A stretch of DNA of 64,000 nt from an uncultured Planctomycetaceae bacterium (GTDB taxonomy: Bacteria > Planctomycetota > Planctomycetia > Planctomycetales > Planctomycetaceae). A model generated the notes under the pieces. The model was not told the DNA's origin. It did not search any database and saw nothing but the letters and a program-made list of their open reading frames with translations. Shown piece after piece: positions 36,847 to 46,252 of the stretch. Where the stretch lies: NCBI GenBank assembly GCA_943787265.1, contig CALSLT010000028.1, positions 1 through 64,000 on the forward strand, in the 5' to 3' direction. Positions within the stretch are counted from its first letter, which is position 1, and each line of letters opens with the position of its first letter. Both the position numbers and the translations under genes were made by a program.

Positions 36847-38055
36847 TCAAACAAGCATGGCTTCTTCTATTTCGCATCCCTGGTCAACTCTTACGATGCT
36901 TCCGCCATCTTCGAGGCACGTTTTATTTCGCCCAGCAGATTTTGCGGCGTAGAGGGCTTCGTCGGCTCTTGCGAGTACTCTTGAAATCGTGTCGCCCGGC
37001 AAGACCTCGGCGACACCAGCACTCACTGTGACACTCAGTTTCTGGCGCCCTATTTTCAATGCGGCGTGTTCGATCTTTTCTCGCTGCCGATCGATGACAA
37101 ACTTCGCTTTGTGACCAGCCACTCGCGGCAGCAGAATGACGAACTCTTCACCACCGTATCGAGCCACGTGGTCTGTCCAGCGTTGTGTTCCTCGTAGGAC
37201 GTCTGCGACGAATCCGAGAACTTTGTCACCGACGGCGTGACCGTGCTCGTCATTGAAACTCTTGAAATGATCGATGTCCAGCAAGGCGACGACGTATGAC
37301 GAGTTGCCTCGTTCGAACAGAGAATGCAGTTCCTCGATCTTCTCGTCGAACGCTCGACGATTGGGTAGCGTGGTCAAAGCATCGACACGGGCTTCTTCCT
37401 GTGCCTGTTCAAGCTGCTCTGACTGCTGAGCGACTGCCTTGCGTGTTTGATCAAGCTCAACCTGCAGACGCTTGTTGTGATCCTGCAAGTCCCGAATGCA
37501 TTCACGCAACGGCGAGATCGCTGACTCGAATTCATCTCGGTCTTCAAATCTTGCCAGGACGACATCCAGATCACTCGCCCTGCGACGATGTCCCGCCACA
37601 CTCTTCATGAACTTCTTCAGAGTGCCGCCACTGGACTTCGAATGAAGTTTGAGCTGCGAACACCGATCATCAAGAAACTGTTGAAACTCGACATTCTCGT
37701 TGCGAGTTGTCTTTGCCTGATCGCAGATTCGATCTCGATCCGACGAGTCGAGTTGCTCGTTCAGCCGGAGAGTCGCGTCAGAGTGCGTATCAATTTCCTG
37801 CCTGATCTCGGCAAGGATTTTGTCACATGCCAGTGCGGCGTTCGCAGCTTGCTCATTGCGAATACTCAAGGCACCGTCAGCATTCAGCCGACCTGCCCAG
37901 CGTGCTCGCGCGGTCATGTATCCAATGGCAAAAACGGCGAAGGTGTAGCTTCCCAGGCCGACGAATCGAGTCACCAGATCGTGCCAGCCGAAGTAGCTCT
38001 CCATCGCCAACACCGGCTGTCCAGCGCTGTTGATGAAATCCCAGAAGTCAGGCAC
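36847..38055 (-). CDS. Membrane-linked diguanylate cyclase, copy 1 (GGDEF)
   Basis: A 402-residue protein. One N-terminal hydrophobic segment (about 33-50, GLGSYTFAVFAIGYMTARA) is followed by a long helical region (about 70-225), then a GGDEF domain (about 225-385): DALTTLPNRRAFDEKI, LLDIDHFKSFNDEHGHAVGD and YGGEEF as the active site. RWTD five residues before it is a product-inhibition I-site. All residues for c-di-GMP synthesis are present. The GTG start at 38055 has AGGG five bases upstream. It is 39-40% or more similar by eye to the adjacent copy 2, the same strand, 156 bp apart, implying tandem duplication. Confidence 0.93.
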   Translation of the reverse strand: MPDFWDFINSAGQPVLAMESYFGWHDLVTRFVGLGSYTFAVFAIGYMTARARWAGRLNADGALSIRNEQAANAALACDKILAEIRQEIDTHSDATLRLNEQLDSSDRDRICDQAKTTRNENVEFQQFLDDRCSQLKLHSKSSGGTLKKFMKSVAGHRRRASDLDVVLARFEDRDEFESAISPLRECIRDLQDHNKRLQVELDQTRKAVAQQSEQLEQAQEEARVDALTTLPNRRAFDEKIEELHSLFERGNSSYVVALLDIDHFKSFNDEHGHAVGDKVLGFVADVLRGTQRWTDHVARYGGEEFVILLPRVAGHKAKFVIDRQREKIEHAALKIGRQKLSVTVSAGVAEVLPGDTISRVLARADEALYAAKSAGRNKTCLEDGGSIVRVDQGCEIEEAMLV

Positions 38056-38211
38056 GGTATCCCTTATTCAATACGGTTCAGGATTGCTTGGACCAAGTGG
38101 CGTTACCATCCACTCTAGTTCACTTCGCGCAATCTGAACGTCATGAAGAGATTGATACAGGGAGATTCCTCCCGCCCGTCGCACACACCGACCCACCAGG
38201 TTCTTACAGAA

Positions 38212-39348
38212 TCAGACCAGTGTCGCTTCTTTCTGCGGGCTGTGATTGTCGATGTCGACGACTCGTGTTCCGTCGTCGAAACAAGTTTGATTGCGACCAG
38301 CTTCCTTAGCCGCATAGAGCGACTGGTCAGCTCGTTCCAGCACAGAAGTGATGGACTCACCGGGTTGAATTTCTGCCACTCCGGCACTGACGGTAATGCT
38401 CAAATCTTTGCCGTCGACTCTGAGAGTCGACTTGCCAATCCGGCCACGTTGACGGTCGACAACAGACTTCGCCTGGTGCCCCGGCAAGCGATCAAGTAGC
38501 ACGACAAACTCTTCGCCACCGTATCGAGCGACGTGGTCAGTCCCGCGTTGCGTGCGGCGAAGAACTTCTCCCACGACTTCAAGCACCTTGTCTCCAACTG
38601 CGTGGCCATGCTCGTCGTTGAATTTTTTGAAATGGTCCACATCAAGGATTGCGACAGTGAATGACGACTTCCCATTCACAAAGTCTGCATGTGACTGCTC
38701 AATACGTTCGTCAAACGCTCGCCGGTTCGGCAGTCCAGTCAGGGCGTCGACACGAGCTTCTTCCTTCGCCTGTTCCAGTTTCTGTGATTGTTGTGCAACG
38801 GCTTTTCGAGTTTCTTCTAGTTCGCTCTGCAGACGCTTGTTGTGGTCCTCAAGATCTCGAATGCAGTTCTGAAGCGGAGAGATCGCGGATTCGATCTGCG
38901 TAGGGTCCTCGAATTTCGCCAAAGCCCCTTCCAATTCGTTCGCTCGTTCTCTGTGCCCTGCCAGTTTCCCAAGCAACTTTTTAACCGCGTTACCACGACT
39001 GTCGGGATGCTGCTCCAACGCCGAACATCGATCGTCCAGAAACTTTTGAAATTCAGAATTGTCTGTGCGAGTTTCAGCGGCCTGACTACAGATCAAATCA
39101 TGGTCTGCGGAATCCAGTTTCTCATTCAACCGGCGGGTCGAAGCCGAATGCGTATGCAACTCTCGCTTGATTTCGGTTAACAACCCGTCAGACGTACCGA
39201 CAGCCGCTGGCTGTGACGATTGTGACGAAGATTTTTTCGCAACAGAGTCGAACAACGTCGACCAACTAACGCTGGAAGACAATCGTCCGAGTGCAAAAAC
39301 TGCCGTCGTATACCCGGCTCCGCCAATCAGTTGCCAAAGTTCAGCCAC
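38212..39348 (-). CDS. Membrane-linked diguanylate cyclase, copy 2 (GGDEF)
   Basis: A 378-residue paralog of the downstream gene with the same layout: short hydrophobic N-terminus (GGAGYTTAVFALGRL), helical linker with DLEDHNKRLQSELEETRKAV, and a GGDEF domain with DALTGLPNRRAFDERI, ILDVDHFKKFNDEHGHAVGD, YGGEEF and I-site RGTD. It should synthesise c-di-GMP. It begins with GTG at 39348, preceded by AGGGATATC, nearly identical to the AGGGATACC leader of copy 1. The linkers diverge more than the catalytic domains, suggesting different input signals. Likely first gene of a two-gene operon. Confidence 0.93.
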   Translation of the reverse strand: MAELWQLIGGAGYTTAVFALGRLSSSVSWSTLFDSVAKKSSSQSSQPAAVGTSDGLLTEIKRELHTHSASTRRLNEKLDSADHDLICSQAAETRTDNSEFQKFLDDRCSALEQHPDSRGNAVKKLLGKLAGHRERANELEGALAKFEDPTQIESAISPLQNCIRDLEDHNKRLQSELEETRKAVAQQSQKLEQAKEEARVDALTGLPNRRAFDERIEQSHADFVNGKSSFTVAILDVDHFKKFNDEHGHAVGDKVLEVVGEVLRRTQRGTDHVARYGGEEFVVLLDRLPGHQAKSVVDRQRGRIGKSTLRVDGKDLSITVSAGVAEIQPGESITSVLERADQSLYAAKEAGRNQTCFDDGTRVVDIDNHSPQKEATLV

Positions 39349-39687
39349 GATATCCCTCGCGATATTTCGGTTCCGTGAAGTGTCGATGCACCTGCCCTTG
39401 CTGAACCTTATGTCGCGTCTACTTCTGACGACGCTTTATCGCCACCGATGCAGAGATATCCCTCCGGCGAAACAGTCGTCGCGTGGACGATGCAAGCAAC
39501 TCAATCGTCGCTCACTGATTTGGCCGGCCCACAATCAGACGTTGCCCATGTGCTAGTCACAACGGATAGCGGCTCAAACATATCCTTCGGAGGCTTACCA
39601 AGCCTACTCGGAACTCCGAGCATCCAGACCCGCTTGCCAGCCAGCATTCCAGGATGCATGCTGACGTGCTGCCGATCCGTTTGAGTG
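39349..39687. other. Intergenic, 339 bp, nothing convincing
   Basis: Lies between two minus-strand genes, so it probably holds the diguanylate cyclase promoter. Short frames on both strands lack support. No RNA gene or strong hairpin was seen. Confidence 0.5.
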
Positions 39688-40050
39688 TCACAAGAATTGA
39701 AGATTCTTTGAGGACAACTGCCCAATCGCGAACCCACGAAGATAGTACAACTCGTGGTTGCCTGAGAACGGCGTCTGAGCCGGCAGTTTCACGATGATGG
39801 AATCGTGCTTTGACATTGGCTCTGACCTGGCCGGTGCTACTCGAACACTTTCACCGACCCGGACGTTCGGATCGTCATCCAACGAACCGCTAAGGTGCGA
39901 ACGGAAAGTCACGGTCCGAAGCGAAGCATTTTCAACTTCCTTCGTGGCTACAATTTCCGCCGCCTGTTGCAGGTTGAAGCTGACAACCAGCAAGACCACG
40001 CACACGGTGAGGGTCACGATTTCCGAGCCAGAGTTTCCGTTCCGATGCAT
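39688..40050 (-). CDS. Small single-pass membrane protein coupled to bshC-like gene
   Basis: A 120-residue protein of unknown function. N-terminal MHRNGNSGSEIVTLTVCVVL with the hydrophobic stretch running to about residue 23 is a membrane anchor. A periplasmic-looking remainder (TVTFRSHLSGSLDDDPNVRV and so on) ends in LQFL. The ATG at 40050 has AGGA six bases upstream. An alternative GTG at 40077 would overlap the bshC-like stop by 8 bases. Proximity and possible overlap suggest translational coupling with the upstream gene. No homologue is recognised. Confidence 0.6.
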   Translation of the reverse strand: MHRNGNSGSEIVTLTVCVVLLVVSFNLQQAAEIVATKEVENASLRTVTFRSHLSGSLDDDPNVRVGESVRVAPARSEPMSKHDSIIVKLPAQTPFSGNHELYYLRGFAIGQLSSKNLQFL

Positions 40051-40069
40051 AACCGGTCCTGCCCACTTC

Positions 40070-41791
40070 CTATTCACTTAATGAGAGCTCGCGACGAAGC
40101 CTGTTAATCATGCTTTGAATCGCTGAATCGGAATAGAGACAAAAGGAAAATTCTCGACTCGTGAGAGTCTGATTGGCGGCGAGGCGTTCCTCGATGTCGG
40201 CGAGTTCTTCTCGGATGAGTCGCTGCTGGTCCTCAGTTTGTTTCGCAAGTTCCCGGTTGATCTCGGGGAAGCGACGGTATCTTTGATGACCGCGTAAAGA
40301 AGTTTCGGCTGTTGGCTCTGCAGTTCGAGCTGAATTCTGCTCGGCGATCAACGACTCTTTTTCAGCAACGAGTACTTGAGCATCGGAAGATGGATCCGGG
40401 CCAAGGTGCCGCTGCGGATTCTGCTGGAGTTCTCTCAGCATTTGGCGGAGCCGCGCAACGTCGGATGTCGTTGCTGAGTGCGGCTCGCCAATCGGCAACC
40501 ACTCAGTCGCCGACAGCGTCAAGTACTCGGGCAAGGCGACTCCGAAGAATCGTGACGCAATGTGATCAGTCATTGCGTCGTATTTTGCACCGCCGATTCC
40601 GTGTACGAAGACATCGCACAGGCACAGTCGAGAAAACAAGGTTGTCGTCAACGCTCGTGTTCGAATTCTCAGCCCAGCTTCAGACAAGCGATTCAGCGCT
40701 GCAGTGGCTTCGTCGGTGGTTGCATCTGGACTCAGAATCACAGCATGAACGATCCGCGAAGCGTCTGGGGCCGTCGCCAGCTCCAAGGTCTCGCCAACCC
40801 GTCGGACAAACAGCCGGCCGCGCCGTGGATCGTCGGCCTGCCATATCCAGAACGGCGTTTCGCACCAGCCATTTTGAAGTTCAAGCTCCGGAACCGGGTG
40901 CGAAGAACTTCGAATTCGATTGACGCGACGATACTCGCTAAGCACCTGATTGTAGACTCGGCGAAATTCCTCAGCGTGCACAAGAATGTGAGCGGCGAAG
41001 GATCGGAACGTTTCGGTTTCACAAAGTCCGCTGATCGGCAGCTCAAGATTTCCGAGGCCCCATTCGTGCTCAAGCGACACTCGGCCGGCAGTCAGACATT
41101 CAGCGAGCGAAGCAGGTTGATCATCAGGCGAAAGTCTTGCGGCAGTGTCCATGACCTTCGGCCAGAACTCGGCGACCAGGGGATCGATATTCCACGGTCG
41201 CATCGCTGTTGAAACTCGGTCGGCGAAAGACTCCAGCAGCCCCGTGTCTTCGACGCGAGCTTCTTCCCAGGGAATTGGTGGCCGGGCGGTGTCGAAGTCG
41301 ATCGTGGATATGCCGGGGTTTTCACGGTCTCCAACTGGAATTCGAATCTGCGTGCTTGCCATCAGGTCGTTATCGACAACCAGGTTCAATCCAACTCCGC
41401 CGCCATGTAACGCCAATTGCGACGTTGCAATGTTCTTGGCGAAGACTCCGGGGTGAAACAGCTCAGGCTGATGACCGGTCATGATCAGCGGAGTGGTCGC
41501 CTGAACGTCGACAGTCCGGCCAAGCAATTCGGACGTCCATTTCGAAGCCGCTGTGAGCACTTCACTTCGAGCGGCCGCACGGAATTCTTTCAGGCCGACG
41601 TTCAGTATCTGGCAAGCCGCCGACCCGGAAAATTCCTGCTGGTCGCGAAGCTGGTCAACTTGTTGAACAATCGCTGTCGGCTCGGGGTGAATGAGGAACG
41701 TGCCATTCTCGCGTGGAACGCGGAGTCGAATACGTTGCCAGGCTGGTTCTTCGCGACCGTTCATCGTGGCTGAGCGTTCCAGAAGTTCCAT
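40070..41791 (-). CDS. bshC: Putative cysteine ligase BshC (bacillithiol synthesis)
   Basis: A 573-residue protein of the BshC/YllA family, which adds cysteine to glucosaminyl-malate in the last step of bacillithiol synthesis. Diagnostic motifs are LIMTGHQPELFHPGVFAKNI and GLNLVVDNDLM near residues 100-150, the Rossmann-like middle (VILSPDATTDEATAALN), a conserved KYDAMTDHIASRFFG, and a C-terminal coiled coil (ELAKQTEDQQRLIREELADI). Usual family length is about 540, close to this. The start at 41791 lacks a strong ribosome-binding site; ATG at 41764 is an alternative. bshA and bshB are not in the window, so pathway presence is inferred. A glycosyltransferase gene lies upstream, same strand. 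Confidence 0.82.
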   Translation of the reverse strand: MELLERSATMNGREEPAWQRIRLRVPRENGTFLIHPEPTAIVQQVDQLRDQQEFSGSAACQILNVGLKEFRAAARSEVLTAASKWTSELLGRTVDVQATTPLIMTGHQPELFHPGVFAKNIATSQLALHGGGVGLNLVVDNDLMASTQIRIPVGDRENPGISTIDFDTARPPIPWEEARVEDTGLLESFADRVSTAMRPWNIDPLVAEFWPKVMDTAARLSPDDQPASLAECLTAGRVSLEHEWGLGNLELPISGLCETETFRSFAAHILVHAEEFRRVYNQVLSEYRRVNRIRSSSHPVPELELQNGWCETPFWIWQADDPRRGRLFVRRVGETLELATAPDASRIVHAVILSPDATTDEATAALNRLSEAGLRIRTRALTTTLFSRLCLCDVFVHGIGGAKYDAMTDHIASRFFGVALPEYLTLSATEWLPIGEPHSATTSDVARLRQMLRELQQNPQRHLGPDPSSDAQVLVAEKESLIAEQNSARTAEPTAETSLRGHQRYRRFPEINRELAKQTEDQQRLIREELADIEERLAANQTLTSREFSFCLYSDSAIQSMINRLRRELSLSE

Positions 41792-41864
41792 CGTTCGGTC
41801 GAATATTAAGGGAGCGTTGTTCGGCAGCGAATCTTACGTCCGACGGAACGTTCGGAATGTTGCC

Positions 41865-42620
41865 TTAATCACAAAGCGTCGGTCCGGAGAGTGTTGTGAC
41901 TTTTTCACCAGCGGGTGCGTCGAGTTCTCGGCCCATCACTTCGTGGTAATAACGCAGCCGGCGTTCGGTATCGTCCAGTGAACCTCCGAACGATCGATCT
42001 TCGTCGAGATAAATCAGCGGGACCGGAAACTCGGTAATGCTCATGCCGAGCTGCACAGCCTGAACCCAAAGCTGCAGCGGCATCGCGTAGCCGAGTTCCG
42101 TGATCTTCAAATTTTCCAGAGCGTGCGTGCGGTACGCTTTGAAACCGCAAAACGTGTCTGTCAGATTCAGGTTCAGTTTTTCGTTGAGGAAGCGAGTCAC
42201 TTCGACATTCACCCGACGTCGATCTTCAGGCGGCGGCGTGTCTCCATCGAACGATTTCAGATACCGGCTGCCGGAAACGATGTCGACCGGTTCGCCTTCT
42301 TCGGGATAGACAGCGGCTGCCAACTCGGGAATGAGACTCGGCTCGTGCTGCCCGTCGCAATCGATCGTCACGACGACGTCGTAGTTGTTGCGGACGGCGT
42401 AGCAGAAGGCGGTCTTCAGAGCGGCTCCGTAACCTTGATTGTTGCCGTGAGTGACGACGCGAATTCCGGGCACGCTGAGCAGGACGTCGTCAGTTCCGTC
42501 GCTCGATCCGTCATTCACGACGAGGATGTCGTCCGCAAACTTCTGCACCTCAAGCAACACTTGAGCCACGTGAGTCGCCTCGTTGTAAACAGGCAATGCA
42601 GTGAGCACTCGCGGTTTCAC
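41865..42620 (-). CDS. Family 2 glycosyltransferase (dolichyl-phosphate-mannose-synthase-like)
   Basis: A 251-residue cytoplasmic GT-A enzyme. Motifs are LTALPVYNEATHVAQVLLEV, ILVVNDGSSDGTDDVL (nucleotide-binding Asp), GYGAALKTAF and VVTIDCDGQHEP (DxD-type metal site), SGSRYLKSFDGD, and DTFCGFKAYRTHALE. No membrane segment follows, unlike full DPM synthases. It probably transfers a sugar from a nucleotide donor to a lipid carrier or glycan. Acceptor unknown. It sits 73 bp upstream of the bshC-like gene on the same strand, perhaps in one transcript, although a functional link is not evident. Confidence 0.9.
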   Translation of the reverse strand: MKPRVLTALPVYNEATHVAQVLLEVQKFADDILVVNDGSSDGTDDVLLSVPGIRVVTHGNNQGYGAALKTAFCYAVRNNYDVVVTIDCDGQHEPSLIPELAAAVYPEEGEPVDIVSGSRYLKSFDGDTPPPEDRRRVNVEVTRFLNEKLNLNLTDTFCGFKAYRTHALENLKITELGYAMPLQLWVQAVQLGMSITEFPVPLIYLDEDRSFGGSLDDTERRLRYYHEVMGRELDAPAGEKVTTLSGPTLCD

Positions 42621-42674
42621 AATGACGGTCCCTTATGATTAACGAAGTGGGCTGACTTTCAGACAATCGTCGGC

Positions 42675-43844
42675 TTAGCCAATTGTATCCAGAGCGTGCT
42701 TCATGTCAGCGACGATGTCGTCCGGGCTTTCGATTCCGACCGAGATGCGGATCGTCTTTTCGGTAATACCCGCTACACGACGCGCTTCCAGAGACATTGA
42801 AGCGTGACTCATCGATTCCGGGTATTCGAATAGCGACTCAACTCCGCCGAGCGATTCAGCCAATGAGTACAACTTCGCAGTTTCGAAGATGTGCTCGGCA
42901 GCCGGTCGACCACCCTTTACGTCGAAACTCATCATCGCGCCGAATCCGCTTTGCTGTTTCTTTGCGAGTTCGTGCTGAGGATGAGACGGGAGTCCCGGAA
43001 AGTAAACGTGTTCGACGGCGTCGTGAGCGTCCAGCATTTCAGCCAGAGCCATCGCGCCTCGCTGGTGAGCTTCCATTCGCGGGCCGAGCGTTTTGATTCC
43101 TCGCAGTACAAGCCAGGCGTCAAACGGTGAGCAAGCCAAACCAAGTGCATTCACAGTGAAAGCAACGCGTTCGGCGTGCTCTTTCGACTTCGAAACAACA
43201 CAGCCTCCGACAACATCGGAGTGACCGTTGAGGTACTTAGTCGTCGAGTGGACAACGATGTCGACGCCCATTTCCAGCGGGCGCTGGAGGTACGGCGAGA
43301 GGAACGTGTTATCGGCCACGGTGATCGCACCGGCTTCTTTGGCGACTGCAACCACAGCCTCAATGTCGACAAGGTTCAGCAGCGGATTACTGGGTGTCTC
43401 GATCCAGACGCATTTTGTGTTTGGCTTGACGGCGGCCTGGACGTTGGCGGCATCGCCCATCTTCACAAACGAAAATTCGATGCCCATCTTGGTGAAGATG
43501 TCGGCAAAGAGACGATAAGTCCCGCCGTAAATGTCATCACCGGCGATGATGTGGTCGCCCGGCTGGAAGAGGTGCAGCACGGTCGTAATGGCCGACATTC
43601 CGGTGCTGGTCGCGCGGCATTCGACTCCGCCTTCCAGAGCAGCAATGTTTTCTTCGAGGCCGGTACGCGTCGGATTGCCGCTCCGCGTGTAGTCGTACCC
43701 TTTGGTCGTGTCGAGGTCGTCCCAGTAGAACGTCGAACTCGGATAGATCGGCGTGATCACGCTGTTATAAGAAGAGTCCTTATTCACACCGGTATGAACG
43801 CACCGAGTCTCAAAGGAATGCTGCTGTCTATCGCTCGAATCCAT
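42675..43844 (-). CDS. Trans-sulfuration PLP enzyme (cystathionine gamma-synthase/lyase-like)
   Basis: A 389-residue Cys/Met-metabolism PLP enzyme. Motifs are FETRCVHTGVNKDSSYNSVI, TPIYPSSTF, YDYTRSGNPTRTGLEENIAA, the cofactor-binding GDDIYGGTYRLF and NPLLNLVDIEAVVA, and PLP Lys203 in VVHSTTKYLNGHSDVVGG. Length is normal. The family interconverts homocysteine and cysteine or adds sulfide to activated homoserine. The sequence alone does not decide between cystathionine gamma-synthase, gamma-lyase and O-acyl-homoserine sulfhydrylase. Cytosolic. Located upstream of the glycosyltransferase and bshC-like genes on the same strand; a shared cysteine theme with bshC is suggestive. Confidence 0.93.
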   Translation of the reverse strand: MDSSDRQQHSFETRCVHTGVNKDSSYNSVITPIYPSSTFYWDDLDTTKGYDYTRSGNPTRTGLEENIAALEGGVECRATSTGMSAITTVLHLFQPGDHIIAGDDIYGGTYRLFADIFTKMGIEFSFVKMGDAANVQAAVKPNTKCVWIETPSNPLLNLVDIEAVVAVAKEAGAITVADNTFLSPYLQRPLEMGVDIVVHSTTKYLNGHSDVVGGCVVSKSKEHAERVAFTVNALGLACSPFDAWLVLRGIKTLGPRMEAHQRGAMALAEMLDAHDAVEHVYFPGLPSHPQHELAKKQQSGFGAMMSFDVKGGRPAAEHIFETAKLYSLAESLGGVESLFEYPESMSHASMSLEARRVAGITEKTIRISVGIESPDDIVADMKHALDTIG

Positions 43845-44321
43845 GCTGCTTCTCGTGCTTTGGATGCGGATGGTTGGTCAGAAGGCGGGACGGGCCGCGA
43901 AAGTCGCTGGCTCGTGGGGTCGGATTCGGCTCGGACAGCCGAATCGATAGTCTACGGTCGCCAACTCGCCGCCACAACAAGCGGCAATTCGTCGGACGAC
44001 CGCGAACCAGCAGTCACCCAGGACAATCGATACAGTGTTTCAGGTTCGCCACGATCCGAAGATCATCGCCTGGTCGGGACGTTGTGAAGTCGCCGCAACT
44101 TCGCCAGCTTGTGACGACGGCTCGACAGCGTCGTCCGGCTGGAACTGCGAAAATCGACATAACCCAACCGACCTTCACTGTGTCGGTCGTTTGTCGTGCC
44201 AAATCGCCGCCGCGGAGGCGTCAATCCGGCCCCGCGAACCGAAATCAACACTCGCGACCGTCTGAGAGTCGCGGTACACTTCTCGGTTCGTTCTCACCCC
44301 GTTTTTTCAGGAAGCAGCACA
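43845..44321. other. Intergenic, 477 bp between divergent genes
   Basis: Spans the divergent promoters of the trans-sulfuration and ilvB genes. The ilvB frame is open from 44196, but the extra residues are not typical of the family. No leader peptide with a run of branched-chain codons, no attenuator-like hairpin and no tRNA could be identified. Confidence 0.5.
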
Positions 44322-46139
44322 GTGTCGACCGCCCAACAAAGTTCAACGAGTACCAAAACGATCACCGGAGCCGATATTTTGATCGAGGCTCTGGTACGAA
44401 ACGGCGGCGACACCATCTTTGCCTATCCGGGCGGAGCGAGCATGCCTTTGCATCAGGCTCTGACTCGCCGAAAAGATCGAATCCGAACAATCCTGCCGCG
44501 ACATGAACAGGGCGGTGGCTTCGCAGCTCAGGGGCACTCACGAACGACCGACAACGTCGGCCTCTGCATGGCGACGAGCGGCCCAGGAGCGACCAACCTC
44601 GTCACGTCAATCGCCGACGCCAAGATGGACAGCGTCCCGCTGATCGCCATCACCGGCCAGGTTCCTCAGGCCGTCATCGGGACCGACGCTTTCCAGGAAA
44701 CACCAATCGTCGAAATCTGCCGAGCGGTCACCAAGCACTACTACATGATCACGGCCGACGACTACACAGACCCGGAGTCGGTCCGCGAAGCTCTCGAATC
44801 AATCCCGCGGATCGTGAAGGAAGCCTACTTCGTCGCCAAGAGCGGTCGACCGGGGCCAGTCCTGATCGACTTCCCGAAGAACATCCAGCTCGCTTCCATG
44901 CCGGAAGACGAACTCGATTACGATCCGGCCATGAAGTTGCCCGGCTATCGTCCGCTGCAACGAAAGGTCGCTCCAGAACAAATCCGACAGGCAGTTGCCG
45001 CGATCCGTCGCGCCAAGAAACCGATCCTCTACGTCGGCGGTGGAGTCATCAACGCAGACGCTTCTGAAGAACTGACCAAGTTCGCGCTGAAAACCGGCAT
45101 CCCCGTTACGACAACCGTGATGGGCATCGGTGCGTTTCCTGGCGATCACGAACAGTCTCTGCACATGCTCGGCATGCACGGAACCGTCTACGCCAACAAG
45201 GCAATCGACGAAGCCGACCTGCTGCTGGCACTGGGCGTTCGGTTCGACGACCGAGTGACCGGCAAGCTGGACGAGTTCGCTCTGCACGGCAAGATCATCC
45301 ACGTCGACATCGACGCTTCAGAAATTCACAAGAACAAAGAAGCTCACATCCCGATCGTGGCTGACGTGAAGGACTTCCTGGTCGCCCTGAACGCTGCTCT
45401 GTCAGAAGACGACTGCCCGCAGATCGACGAATGGCGAAAGCAGTGTTCTGACTGGAAAGAAAAGTTCCCGCTCAAGCACACTCAGTCCGACGAGTTCATC
45501 TATCCGCAGGAAGCGATCCAGGAACTGTGGCGGCAGACCAAAGAACTCGACACTTACGTCGCAGTCGGCGTCGGTCAGCATCAAATGTGGGCGGCTCAGT
45601 ACTACAAGTTCAGCAAACCGAAACGATGGCTCAGCAGCTCAGGTCTGGGAACGATGGGCTTCGGCCTGCCGGCAGCGATGGGTGTCGCGGCGGCTCATCC
45701 GGAAGCACTCGTCATCGACATCGACGGCGACGGCTCCGTCATGATGAACATTCAGGAACTCGCGACGCTGTTCTGCGAGAAGCTGAATGTCAAAGTCTTC
45801 CTGCTCAACAACCAGCACCTCGGCATGGTGATGCAGTGGGAAGACCGCTTCATGGAAGGCAACCGAGCTCACACTTACCTCGGCCACATCGACGACAAGA
45901 TGGCAACGGGCGACGGTGACGGTACCTTCGGCGAGACCTTCCCGAACTTCGTCAAAATGGCCGAGAGCATGGGAGTCGGAGCACGACAGGTCGACAAGAA
46001 AGCAGACCTGCCAGCCGCGATCGAAGAAATGATCAACTATGACGGCCCATACCTGCTCGAAATGATCTGCCCATACCAGGAGCACGTCCTGCCGATGATC
46101 CCTGGCGGCGGAACCGTCCGCGACATCATCACCGAGTAG
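44322..46139 (+). CDS. ilvB: Acetolactate synthase, large subunit
   Basis: A 605-residue thiamine-diphosphate enzyme, the first common step of valine, leucine and isoleucine synthesis. Motifs are ITGADILIEALVRNGGDTIF, the catalytic Glu in PRHEQGGG, GLCMATSGPGATN, ITGQVPQAVIGTDAFQE, the middle FAD-binding-like domain with LYVGGGVINADA and LALGVRFDDRVTGKLDEF, and the ThDP motif DIDGDGSVMMNIQEL to LLNNQHLGMV. The GTG at 44322 has AGGAAG 8 bases upstream; an ATG at 44196 is too far upstream. The regulatory subunit gene (ilvN) and ilvC are not adjacent, which is unusual for enterobacteria but not for this phylum. Confidence 0.95.
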   Translation: MSTAQQSSTSTKTITGADILIEALVRNGGDTIFAYPGGASMPLHQALTRRKDRIRTILPRHEQGGGFAAQGHSRTTDNVGLCMATSGPGATNLVTSIADAKMDSVPLIAITGQVPQAVIGTDAFQETPIVEICRAVTKHYYMITADDYTDPESVREALESIPRIVKEAYFVAKSGRPGPVLIDFPKNIQLASMPEDELDYDPAMKLPGYRPLQRKVAPEQIRQAVAAIRRAKKPILYVGGGVINADASEELTKFALKTGIPVTTTVMGIGAFPGDHEQSLHMLGMHGTVYANKAIDEADLLLALGVRFDDRVTGKLDEFALHGKIIHVDIDASEIHKNKEAHIPIVADVKDFLVALNAALSEDDCPQIDEWRKQCSDWKEKFPLKHTQSDEFIYPQEAIQELWRQTKELDTYVAVGVGQHQMWAAQYYKFSKPKRWLSSSGLGTMGFGLPAAMGVAAAHPEALVIDIDGDGSVMMNIQELATLFCEKLNVKVFLLNNQHLGMVMQWEDRFMEGNRAHTYLGHIDDKMATGDGDGTFGETFPNFVKMAESMGVGARQVDKKADLPAAIEEMINYDGPYLLEMICPYQEHVLPMIPGGGTVRDIITE

Positions 46140-46171
46140 CGACAAGATCGTTCACAAAGACTTTTCAAAGG

Positions 46172-46200
46172 CTGCTTCGTTCCGACGAAGCAGTCTTTTT
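46172..46200 (+). terminator. Rho-independent terminator of ilvB
   Basis: Perfect 9-bp stem CTGCTTCGT (46172-46180) and ACGAAGCAG (46185-46193) around a TCCG tetraloop, then TCTTTTT, starting 33 bp after the ilvB stop. Confidence 0.9.
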
Positions 46201-46252
46201 CGTGCGCGAGTCGAACTTGAGACACAAGAAGCTCAGGCAATGACGCCCAAAG

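Noticed and set aside
43176..44087. 303-codon plus-strand frame opposite the trans-sulfuration gene
   Set aside because: Antisense to a strongly supported enzyme; no motif and no ribosome-binding site.
43845..44321. Branched-chain leader peptide or attenuator upstream of ilvB
   Set aside because: No run of Leu/Val/Ile codons with alternative hairpins could be found.
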